The notes under the pieces are model-generated. The model saw nothing but the letters and a program-made list of their open reading frames with translations. It was not told the origin of the DNA and did no database searches. Positions 40,369 through 47,856 of a stretch of DNA of 64,000 nucleotides are shown in pieces. How positions within the stretch are numbered: position 1 is the first letter of the stretch; every line of letters begins with the position of its first letter. A program made the translations under genes and the position numbers. Source of the stretch: Polyangium jinanense (lineage in GTDB: Bacteria > Myxococcota > Polyangia > Polyangiales > Polyangiaceae); assembly GCF_028435365.1 (NCBI RefSeq), contig NZ_JAGTJJ010000022.1, positions 1 to 64,000 of the forward strand, in the 5' to 3' direction.

Positions 40369-40929
40369 TCACGGCACCTTGGATTCGTCGTACTTGAGAC
40401 GCGCGCTCTTGCACATTGCGATGACGTCGGCTTCGCGCTCCTTCAGGCCGCTGCAGATGAAGGAGCACCCCGTCGAGCGCTTCGCGGCCTCTTCTCCGCG
40501 CCCCTGAATGCCGCTGAGGGGGGAGCTCGACGTGTCGATCCGCGCGACCACCACGTGCACGCCTCCGTCGGTCCCCTGGTATACCGGCGGATTCTTGTTG
40601 TACAGCTTGTGCTGCCCGACCAGCCCTTCGAGCCTGTAGAGAGCTGAACCGGCGAAGCCGTCGAACTTGAACGAGGCGCTCTCGTACGAGACGCTCACCC
40701 CGTCGCTCGACTTCTCCTTCAAGGCCTCGGGCGCATCGAAATCGAACGTGCACTCGTCCTTCGTGAACGTCGTGTGCACGAGGCTCCCGCTCTTCGCCTG
40801 GGCAGGCGCTGCCGCAGGCGCTGCCGACGATGTGGACGAGCCCCCCGCCTGCTTCGCGTCCTCGCTCTTGTTGCACCCGCAGACGACCAGGACCGCGACA
40901 CAGAGGAACTTCCCACCGAGCTGCATCAT
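40369..40929 (-). CDS. Putative lipoprotein
   Basis: 186 residues from ATG 40929, placed by a GGAGGG ten bases upstream; a TTG at 40938 is in frame but too near that site. Signal peptide with lipobox VVCGC (about Cys19), then a Ser/Ala spacer. The mature part: HTTFTKDECTFDFDAPEALK, VSYESASFKFDGFAGSALYR, LVGQHKLYNKNPPVYQ and VHVVVARIDTSSSPLSGIQG. It looks like a single alpha/beta domain with three Cys near the C-terminus (CSFICSGLKEREADVIAMC). No family recognised. Confidence 0.78.
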   Translation of the reverse strand: MMQLGGKFLCVAVLVVCGCNKSEDAKQAGGSSTSSAAPAAAPAQAKSGSLVHTTFTKDECTFDFDAPEALKEKSSDGVSVSYESASFKFDGFAGSALYRLEGLVGQHKLYNKNPPVYQGTDGGVHVVVARIDTSSSPLSGIQGRGEEAAKRSTGCSFICSGLKEREADVIAMCKSARLKYDESKVP

Positions 40930-40947
40930 CTTCGTCAAACCCTCCGC

Positions 40948-40965
40948 GCGTGGCGCTCGCCACGC
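40948..40965. promoter_or_regulatory. Short hairpin before the lipoprotein gene's ribosome site
   Basis: GCGTGGCG-CT-CGCCACGC is a perfect 8-bp stem with a 2-base loop. It lies just upstream of GGAGGG (minus strand) that serves the gene ending at 40369. In an mRNA it could shield or expose the ribosome site. Nothing more is known. Confidence 0.35.
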
Positions 40966-41033
40966 AAACCGGCGGGGTTACTGCAACGAAGAAACCCGGT
41001 CAACGATGTTGAATGGCGGCCTCGGGCAGACTT

Positions 41034-41753
41034 TCACCCCGTCGCCACGCGCACCCGCGGGAACACCAGCATTCCTTCGGTCCCCGCCCGCCTGAGCCCT
41101 GGCAACATGCACTCGACGACGTTGCCCTCCTCCGCGGGATCACTCGCCGTCGCGGCCTTCTCCATCGAAGACGCCGAAAACCGCGTCCCGGGCGCGGGCG
41201 CCACGAGCTCGCACCCCGCCGCGGATGCGAGGGTCAGCAGCGGCGCGCGCTCGCGCTCGAGCAGCGGCGCGTGCGCGATCGAGCGGCCTCGCTCCTTGAA
41301 TGCGCCCACCAGCACCACCTCGAGCCCCTTCGCCTTCAGCGCGGCGAAGAGCGCCGGGCTCGCCGCGAGATCACGGCCGAGCGCCGCGCGCAGCGCGCCC
41401 TCCAGCATCGTCCCGATCACCTCGTCGCATGCCGAGACGAACTTCTTCTCCGCCGAGAATTGCTCCTCCAGCGCGGACGCGGCCGCCGCCCCCGCGCGCA
41501 CCTCGGCCTCGAGCGCCGCGATTCGCTCCCGCGCCGTGTCGAGATCCAGGGACAAGCGCTCGCGCTGCACGCGCAGCGTCGCGAGTTCCCGCGACAGCTC
41601 GTCACGCTCGGTGCGTAGCTTGGCGAGCTCGCCCTGCGCCGCCCCGGCGCCTTCGCGCTCGGCCGTCTCCACGCGGGAGGAGACGAGCGCCTCGTAGCGC
41701 ATCACGATCGCCTCGATCTCGGCGCGCAGCGCCGCGGAAAACGTCTCTTTCAT
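41034..41753 (-). CDS. Coiled-coil protein with GrpE-like C-terminal domain, Hsp70 partner
   Basis: 239 residues; starts 7 bases after the Hsp70-like stop. Residues 1-95 form a coiled coil (RVETAEREGAGAAQGELAKL, ERDELSRELATLRVQRERLS). A middle helical part follows (EVIGTMLEGALRAALGRDLA). The C-terminal about 45 residues (PGTRFSASSMEKAATAS, DPAEEGNVVECMLPGLRRAG, TEGMLVFPRVRVATG) align by eye with the small beta-domain of GrpE, where a G-x-F motif, a G-x-V turn and a strand ending in Arg/Val lie in that order. GrpE is a nucleotide exchange factor for DnaK. The order of coil then beta-domain is that of GrpE. Overall identity is low, so this is inference. Confidence 0.72.
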   Translation of the reverse strand: MKETFSAALRAEIEAIVMRYEALVSSRVETAEREGAGAAQGELAKLRTERDELSRELATLRVQRERLSLDLDTARERIAALEAEVRAGAAAASALEEQFSAEKKFVSACDEVIGTMLEGALRAALGRDLAASPALFAALKAKGLEVVLVGAFKERGRSIAHAPLLERERAPLLTLASAAGCELVAPAPGTRFSASSMEKAATASDPAEEGNVVECMLPGLRRAGTEGMLVFPRVRVATG

Positions 41754-41760
41754 GGCGAGC

Positions 41761-44574
41761 TCACCGCATGTACTTCGCGAGGTTCAAGGTCGTCACGAGC
41801 GGGTCCTGCCCGTCGCGCTGCAAGGCCAGCGTGAGCTCGTCCGGGCCCGAGACACACACGAAGAGCCGGCCCACGAGACCGGCCGCGAGGCCCGTCGGGA
41901 TCATCGACACGCGTGGATCGTTCGACGTCATCTTGCCGGCCACGTACTCCTGCGACACGCGGAGCGGCGTCTTCGTGTCCCACTTGCCGAAGTCCACGTA
42001 ATGCGGCCCGAACACGCTCGGATCCGCCACCGGCGTGCCCATCTGCACGAGCGCCACGAACTTCGGCGGGAAGCCGCGCAGATCGCCCACGAAGTAGGAA
42101 AACCCCTGCGCGCGCCGCACGAGGTGCACTTCGCGGTTCGCGATCTTCAGCGCGCCGAGCGCCACGGCCGTCTTCGGCGTCACGCCCACGATCGTCACGC
42201 CGCGCTCGGTGCGTTGCGGCGTCTCGTAGAGCACCACCTGCTGGAACGGCTCGCTGCTGCCCGGCCGCCACACCGTGAGGCCCGGGATCCCGAGCTCGTC
42301 CGCGAGCGCCTGCTCCACGAACGCGCTGCGCGAGGAGTTGCCCGCGAGCAGGATCGTCACGCCCTGCTCGCGCCAATCCCCGTCGGTGCCCCACGGCGCA
42401 ATCGCGAGCATGCTCTTCATGAGCTTCACGCCGTCGCGGATGCGCGTCTGCAGGTGCTCCGTCAGCTTCGCGTGCAGCGCCGGCACGTCCGTGGCCAGCG
42501 ATTCGAGCCGCACCTCGCTCCCGTCGAGGCGCGCCGCCGAGAGATCCGCCGCGCGGCGCGGCTCGTGCTCCGGCGCGAACTTCACGGCTTCGAGGCCGAG
42601 CTCGCGCTCGAAACGGAAGCGGTTCTGCCTTCCGGCGAGGCTCCGCTTGTAGAGGTGCGGCTTGTTCGCGAGGTTGTTCGGAGGCACCGTCTGCGGCCGC
42701 ATCATCGGCACCTCCTTCTCCTCCATCTCGGGCAGGTGCTTGTCGTGCTGATGCGTCAGCCACACGAGCTCGTGCGTCAGGTAGTCGCCGCCAAGGTGAT
42801 CGTCGCCGCTCACCTGCAGCGTCTCGATCACCGTCCGGCTCCCGAGCTCCTCGGCCTCCTGCTCGGTCGCGGGCCGGAAGCGGCCGCAGGCGATGTCGAG
42901 CGTGCCGCCGCCGAAATCGAAGACCGCGAAGCGCATCTCGCCGAACTTCGAGATCACCGGCTCGAGCTCCGCGTACGTCGCGAGCTCGGGGCACACCTCG
43001 GCGGCGAACGCCTCGGGCTCGCTCGCGCTCATCTCCACGACGACCTCCTCGGCCGGGATCCCCTCCGGGATGCCGAGCAGGATCCCGCGGCGGATCTCCT
43101 CTTCGAGCAGCTTGCGCGCGCGCTCGTCGAACTTCGCCGGGTGCGTGAGCCAGTAGCGCAGGTACACGTCCTGCCCCGGGCGGTTGATCGCGCGCGAGAG
43201 CAGGTAGGCGTAGGCGCGCACGAGGATGCGGACGCGGTTTTCGTCGAGCAGGAAGTCGCGGCGGCGCTCGCGGTCGCGGAGCTGCGGCGACTGATCGAGG
43301 CTGAGCACGCGCTCGGGCAGGCTCTTGAGCTCGCCCACGACCGCGCTCGGCGAATCGGTCATCGCCTCGCGCGCCGAGTGGCTGCCGCGCACGATGCGCA
43401 GGAGGTTCGGGAAGCGCGCGTCGCCCGCCGCGGCGCGTTCGACCTCGGCCCAGAGACGCTCGTGATCCTCGACGAGCAGGTACGTCGGGTTCTCCGCCGA
43501 CTTCGAGGCCGGCGCGCTGCCGCTGCCGAGCCGGAGCAGCGCGCGATAGCCCTTCTGGTAGAGGGCCGCGACGGTCGAGGTCGTGCCGAAATCGATGCCC
43601 ACGGCCGAGAGCCGCTGGAACGATTTCAAGAGCGGTCGTGGATCCCGGAGGCGCACCGGCAGCGCCGCGTGCCACGTACAGATGCCCGTGTGCTCGCCGT
43701 ACGTGAGCGCGTGCTCGACCGTCAGATCGAACGGCACGTCCTTGCCTTCCTCGGGGATCGGCAGGAGGTCCGGGTGCGAGGAATCGAGCACGAGCTCGGT
43801 GTACGTGCGCCGCCCGCCCGCGCGCCGCGTCGCGTCCTCGACCACCACGGCGGGCGCGTCGTCGTCGCGCTGGAAGCGGTGAACGACGTGCGAGGGCTTC
43901 GTGTCGATGACGAACGGCTCGCCTTCGAGCTTCGCCCAGTCCGCGAAGAGCCGCAGGCGCCACTTGCCCGTGCCGATCCAGAGCCCCTCCTCGGGGTTTT
44001 GCAGATCGAACAGCCTCCGCTCGGGCGCGTCGACGAGGACCGAGTCCGTCGATTCGAGCAGATCCAGCGCCGAGAGCAGCGGCCCGTAGCCCGGGATGCC
44101 CACGAAGATCGCCCGCGCGAGCGTGACCTTCCGCCCGCCCGCGAGCGAGCTCTGCGGCGACAGGACGAGCCGCAGCGCGCAACGTTTTCCCGCGTGCGGC
44201 GCGAGGAGCGCGAGCGGCACGACGAGCTCGACGGAGAACGACGAGAGCGTCCCCGCGCCCGCTTCTCCGGGGGCCGCTCCGATCGCCGCCGCGACGGTCG
44301 AACCGACCTTCGCGCCTTCGATCTCGAGCGCCGCGAAGAACGGGCTGTCCGTGAGGCCCGAGACGCGGACGCGTAGCTCGGCGCTCTGCATCCAGCCTTC
44401 GAAAAGCGGGAGCGCCTGATCCCACGCCGCCGTCACCGGTCGTTGTGGCCGGATCTCCATGCGCACGCCGTTCGGCAGGGCGCGCTGAACCACCGTGGAG
44501 ATGACGTCGATGCGGACGCGGGGCGAAGGGTTTGCGCGCTCGGGCGCGGGGGTTTGCGTGGCGATGTCGTTCAT
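41761..44574 (-). CDS. Hsp70-like actin-fold ATPase with novel N-terminal domain
   Basis: 937 residues. From about 325 the Hsp70/actin ATPase signature motifs appear: VGIDFGTTSTVAAL (phosphate 1), AVFDFGGGTLDIACG (phosphate 2, about 550) and ILLAGNSSRSAFVEQAL (adenosine, about 738). The C-terminal about 120 residues (GFSYFVGDLRGFPPKFVAL) have no DnaK-type peptide-binding character that I can see. The N-terminal 320 residues are unlike DnaK: strand-rich (WDQALPLFEGWMQSAELRVR, SSFSVELVVPLALLAPHAGK) and perhaps C2- or lipocalin-like. A loop near residues 630-690 is an insertion (QTVPPNNLANKPHLYKRS). Co-transcribed with the GrpE-like gene, it likely forms a special chaperone system. Confidence 0.9.
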   Translation of the reverse strand: MNDIATQTPAPERANPSPRVRIDVISTVVQRALPNGVRMEIRPQRPVTAAWDQALPLFEGWMQSAELRVRVSGLTDSPFFAALEIEGAKVGSTVAAAIGAAPGEAGAGTLSSFSVELVVPLALLAPHAGKRCALRLVLSPQSSLAGGRKVTLARAIFVGIPGYGPLLSALDLLESTDSVLVDAPERRLFDLQNPEEGLWIGTGKWRLRLFADWAKLEGEPFVIDTKPSHVVHRFQRDDDAPAVVVEDATRRAGGRRTYTELVLDSSHPDLLPIPEEGKDVPFDLTVEHALTYGEHTGICTWHAALPVRLRDPRPLLKSFQRLSAVGIDFGTTSTVAALYQKGYRALLRLGSGSAPASKSAENPTYLLVEDHERLWAEVERAAAGDARFPNLLRIVRGSHSAREAMTDSPSAVVGELKSLPERVLSLDQSPQLRDRERRRDFLLDENRVRILVRAYAYLLSRAINRPGQDVYLRYWLTHPAKFDERARKLLEEEIRRGILLGIPEGIPAEEVVVEMSASEPEAFAAEVCPELATYAELEPVISKFGEMRFAVFDFGGGTLDIACGRFRPATEQEAEELGSRTVIETLQVSGDDHLGGDYLTHELVWLTHQHDKHLPEMEEKEVPMMRPQTVPPNNLANKPHLYKRSLAGRQNRFRFERELGLEAVKFAPEHEPRRAADLSAARLDGSEVRLESLATDVPALHAKLTEHLQTRIRDGVKLMKSMLAIAPWGTDGDWREQGVTILLAGNSSRSAFVEQALADELGIPGLTVWRPGSSEPFQQVVLYETPQRTERGVTIVGVTPKTAVALGALKIANREVHLVRRAQGFSYFVGDLRGFPPKFVALVQMGTPVADPSVFGPHYVDFGKWDTKTPLRVSQEYVAGKMTSNDPRVSMIPTGLAAGLVGRLFVCVSGPDELTLALQRDGQDPLVTTLNLAKYMR

Positions 44575-44640
44575 GGTCGGCCCGAAAGGCCGCGCGATGC
44601 TACCACCACCTCCCCGCGCCGCGATACACGCCGTGCGCGC

Positions 44641-45354
44641 CTACCTTCGCGGCGCAGGCGGCGCCGATTGCACGGCCCTGCCACGTGAAGGCGGCGGCGC
44701 CGGGGGCAGACGCGCGCCGTCCGACGATGGGCTTCGAATCACGTCGGGCGCAGCCGGCGCCCTTTGGTAGGTCTCCACGCGCGAGGCAGGCGGCGCGACC
44801 TGCACGGGCGCGGACGGCGCGCTCCTGCGGTAGGTCTCCACGCGCGAGGCAGGCGGCGCGACCTGCACGGGCGGCGCGACCTGCACGGGCGGCGCGACTC
44901 GCGCGGGCGTTCGCAACGCCGGAGGCGCCACCTGGACCGGCGGCTGCGTCTCGTACGTCGGCGCGCGGTAGGCCGGATACGTGCGATAATCCGGCGTGCG
45001 ATACCGCGGGCTCGCGCGGTAGGCCGGATACGCGGGATATTGCACGGCCGGCGGCGCGACCTGGACCGGCAGGGATCTCCGGTACTGATAGAGATCCCAG
45101 GGTTCTTCCTGGAAGATCACCCAGCCGTCACCCGCCGGATAATACCAGGACGAACCGACGAGATAGGCGTAGTTCCCGTTCCAGTAATAGCTCGGATAAT
45201 TGTAAATGTCGTACGGAACGCCGGCCGCGTCGACCACGGTGTATCCGTAGACCGAGCCGTATCCGACCGGGAACGTGGCCCCGAGCGTCGCCCCGCAGCC
45301 CGCGCCGAACGCGAGGGCCATGCAAAGCCCCACGACGCGCGCGCAAAGTCCCAT
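44641..45354 (-). CDS. Proline/tyrosine-rich repeat lipoprotein
   Basis: 237 residues from ATG 45354. Lipobox FGAGC (about Cys20). The mature N-terminal part (about 20-90) is Tyr/Gly-rich: FPVGYGSVYGYTVVDAAG, YNYPSYYWNGNYAYLVGSSW. Residues 90-225 contain repeats of PPVQVAPPASRVETYRR-like units and YPAYRASPRYRTPDYR, two near-identical copies of APPASRVETY among them. The composition fits an extended, cell-wall-binding or gliding-linked surface protein. No catalytic motif. It shares the minus strand with the Hsp70 gene but is 67 bases upstream. Confidence 0.8.
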   Translation of the reverse strand: MGLCARVVGLCMALAFGAGCGATLGATFPVGYGSVYGYTVVDAAGVPYDIYNYPSYYWNGNYAYLVGSSWYYPAGDGWVIFQEEPWDLYQYRRSLPVQVAPPAVQYPAYPAYRASPRYRTPDYRTYPAYRAPTYETQPPVQVAPPALRTPARVAPPVQVAPPVQVAPPASRVETYRRSAPSAPVQVAPPASRVETYQRAPAAPDVIRSPSSDGARLPPAPPPSRGRAVQSAPPAPRR

Positions 45355-45445
45355 TCGATAGCCCAAGCTCGGCGCCGCCCATCTGGTTCCGATTTGCACA
45401 GCAAAACCTCGCGGTGTCCTTGCTGGGCAAGCGGGATGCCAGCCA

Positions 45446-45871
45446 TTACCGTTCCGTAGGACGAACCCCCGCGGCGAGCACCCTCCGCTTCTCGTCGAGC
45501 CACGCCCGCGCGGCCGCCTCGTTCGGCGAATGCCACACCCAGCGGTTGCGACTCCCGCGCAGCCAGCTCGCCCGGGCCATCATCTGCGACATCACGCGCA
45601 CCGTGAAGCTCCCGCCATGGATCGCGAGCGCGCGTGGCGGCAGCCTGTGCCCGTTCGAAGTGAGCGCGTGCCGCGCCGCCGGCGTGATCGCGCCGAGCGA
45701 CGTGAGATCCATGAGCAGAAGCACGAACGGAAGGTCCTGCGCCAGGACGATGAGGTGCTCGATCATCGCGCTCGCGATCTCCCCGTCGAAGTCCCCGCGT
45801 GGTTTCACCACGAACGTGTCGGGCGCCTCGAAGATCATCTCGCTGAGGCCGAAGGTTGCCCGGGTCTCCAT
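45446..45871 (-). CDS. SpoIIAA/STAS-like protein
   Basis: 141 residues from ATG 45871 (METRATFGLSEMIF); longer in-frame starts overlap the divergent gene. The fold pattern matches STAS/SpoIIAA-like proteins: TFVVKPRGDFDGEIASAMIE, LPFVLLLMDLTSLGAITPAA, then RALAIHGGSFTVRVMSQMM and the closing helix PNEAAARAWLDEKRR. The conserved Ser/Thr of anti-sigma antagonists is replaced by Thr/Ser in DLTSLG. The C-terminal pattern (IHGG ... helix with AxAWL) is like the one in the protein at 55626, so these may be paralogues. Probably a stress-signalling partner. Confidence 0.72.
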   Translation of the reverse strand: METRATFGLSEMIFEAPDTFVVKPRGDFDGEIASAMIEHLIVLAQDLPFVLLLMDLTSLGAITPAARHALTSNGHRLPPRALAIHGGSFTVRVMSQMMARASWLRGSRNRWVWHSPNEAAARAWLDEKRRVLAAGVRPTER

Positions 45872-45932
45872 GCCGCTCCACGTGAGAATACAGGATTTGA
45901 CCCTCACGCGCCCCCGGGTTAGCCATGGGAGC

Positions 45933-47756
45933 ATGAAGCTTCGTGCACCTCTCCTCCTTGCATTCACCTGCGCCGCGCTCGCCCCTGCGTCTGCCTCCGC
46001 GCAGCAACTCCGCTTCACCGCGACGGTGCCCGGCGGAATCGCGGGCACGGGCAACGCCCTCGGCTTGAGCAAGGCCACGAATGTGAACGGGCCCGGAGAT
46101 CGTGACTCCATCGGCACGTTCATCTCGCTCGGCAATACCGTCGACGAGCCCGCCGCGGACCCGCAGAACCCCTGGCCGATGGGCACCACGGCGGACTGGA
46201 AGCTGAATGGGTCGAGCGCGGTGCTCTCGCTCCCCGAGGCCGAGGTGCTCTACGCGGAGCTGCTCTGGGGCGGCAGCTACGACTATGGCGGGGAGAACGT
46301 CACGGCGCTGCTCAACACAGCCGTGACCCTCGCGGCGAACGGCGCGACGATGATGGTCACGCCCGACCCCGCGACGGCGCTCACGATGAACGAGACGGCG
46401 GCCTCGGGCTTCGCGGTCCGTTATTACATGCGCTCGGCGGACGTAACGGATTTCGTCAAGCAAGCTGGCAAGGGCACGTACGAGGTGTCGGGCGTCCCGG
46501 CCACGCAGCCGAGCTCGATCAATAGTCTGAACGCCGCCGGCTGGACGCTCGTCGTCGCCTACCGCGACGAGGGCGTCCCCATGCGCAACCTCAGCATCTT
46601 CGTGGGCGGCTCGTTCGTCGACGAGAACACGACCCAGGATTACACGGTGAGCGGCTTCTGCGCGCCGCCGGCGGGCGTCGTCGAAGGCAGCATCATCGTG
46701 AGCACGATCGAGGGCGACGCGAACTTCGTCGGCGACCAGCTCCAGCTCGCCCCCACGGCAAACGGGCAGTTCAAGAATCTTTCGGGCCCGAACAACCCCT
46801 CGAACAATTTCTTTTGCTCGCAAATCAACGACGAGAACGGAAACCTCGACACCCAAGGCACGTTCGGCGATCGGAACCAGGACGCGATCGGCGGCAAGAA
46901 CGTCAGCGGGGGTCGGCAAGGCTGGGACGTGACCACGGTGCCCCTGAGCTCCCAGGAAGGGCAGCTCCAGAATGGGCAGAGCTCGGCCGTCATCCGCACG
47001 CTCACCACGGACGACTCGTTTGCCCCGATCCTCGCGGCGTTCTCCATCGACGTGAATGCGCCGGACTTCAAAGGCGTGGCGAGCAGCGTCATCGACGCGC
47101 CGAGCTCGGTCTCGCTCGGCGACACCTTCACGGTCACGGCCATCCTCGCGAACAACGGCGACGTCGCGGCCGAGCAGATCGACTTCTCCCTCCCGCTCGA
47201 AGCGAGCCTCGGCCTGGTCTCGTTCGCGGTCGACGGCACCCCCGGTGACATCTCTGGCAACCCGGTTGACGGTGCCGCGCTCACGGCCGGCGTGCCGGTC
47301 GGGGATCTTCCGTCCGGGAAGACGAAGACGGTGACGCTCGAGCTCGAGGTGAAGGACGCGCCGGCGCTCGCGGGCTTTTTCCTCAAGGCGAAGTGGGGCT
47401 ACGGCTTCGAGGTTTGCCCGAACAAACCGCTCGTCACCGAATCGTTCTCGCAATCGAAGCTCGTGCAGTACGCGGGCGGCGGCGGCGCGGGCGGCGCGGG
47501 CGGAGGGAGTGCCAGCGGCGGCGCAGGCGGCGCTGGCGGCGCGGGCGGCGCAGGCGGGGACGGCGGCGCGGCTGGCGATGGCGGCGCGGGTGGTGCCGGC
47601 GGCGCGGCCGCGGGCGGCAGCGACGGCGGCGCCTCCGAGTCCGGGAGCTGCGATTGCTCCGTGCCTGGACAAACCGCGCCCGCGGGCGGCGCGACGGCGG
47701 CCTTCGGGCTCCTCGCGCTTGCGGCGTTCCGGGGCGCGCGGCGCCGCGGCCGTTAG
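45933..47756 (+). CDS. Secreted DUF11-like protein with MYXO-CTERM
   Basis: 607 residues from ATG 45933. Signal peptide ends near APASASAQQ. A large N-terminal domain (about 25-400) carries LRFTATVPGGIAGTGNALGL, AEVLYAELLWGGSYDYGG, LNAAGWTLVVAYRDEGV and IIVSTIEGDANFVGDQLQL. A DUF11/CARDB-like Ig domain lies at about 370-490 (GDTFTVTAILANNGDVAAEQ, IDFSLPLEASLGLVSF). A Gly/Ala linker follows, then MYXO-CTERM: CDCSVPGQ, a hydrophobic segment and ARRRGR. Probably a surface adhesin or structural protein. The divergent SpoIIAA-like gene starts 61 bases away. Confidence 0.93.
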   Translation: MKLRAPLLLAFTCAALAPASASAQQLRFTATVPGGIAGTGNALGLSKATNVNGPGDRDSIGTFISLGNTVDEPAADPQNPWPMGTTADWKLNGSSAVLSLPEAEVLYAELLWGGSYDYGGENVTALLNTAVTLAANGATMMVTPDPATALTMNETAASGFAVRYYMRSADVTDFVKQAGKGTYEVSGVPATQPSSINSLNAAGWTLVVAYRDEGVPMRNLSIFVGGSFVDENTTQDYTVSGFCAPPAGVVEGSIIVSTIEGDANFVGDQLQLAPTANGQFKNLSGPNNPSNNFFCSQINDENGNLDTQGTFGDRNQDAIGGKNVSGGRQGWDVTTVPLSSQEGQLQNGQSSAVIRTLTTDDSFAPILAAFSIDVNAPDFKGVASSVIDAPSSVSLGDTFTVTAILANNGDVAAEQIDFSLPLEASLGLVSFAVDGTPGDISGNPVDGAALTAGVPVGDLPSGKTKTVTLELEVKDAPALAGFFLKAKWGYGFEVCPNKPLVTESFSQSKLVQYAGGGGAGGAGGGSASGGAGGAGGAGGAGGDGGAAGDGGAGGAGGAAAGGSDGGASESGSCDCSVPGQTAPAGGATAAFGLLALAAFRGARRRGR

Positions 47757-47812
47757 TCCTTGCCGGACCGCCTCCGCGGCGTGGCATATTGGTTGCCACA
47801 CCAAACAAGAGC

Positions 47813-47840
47813 GCCGTGGGCCGAATCACCGGCCCACGGC
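47813..47840. promoter_or_regulatory. Strong hairpin in the leader of the vWA-like gene
   Basis: GCCGTGGGCC-GAATCACC-GGCCCACGGC: a perfect 10-bp stem with an 8-base loop. It starts 57 bases after the stop codon of the preceding gene and ends 16 bases before ATG 47857, with GGAGG at 47848-47852 between. It has no T-run, so it could be a terminator of the upstream gene or a leader element that controls the downstream gene. Confidence 0.55.
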
Positions 47841-47856
47841 AAATCGCGGAGGACCT

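Noticed and set aside
44532..45932. N-terminal extension of the DUF11-like protein
   Set aside because: Open by chance opposite two minus-strand genes; a good signal peptide begins at ATG 45933.
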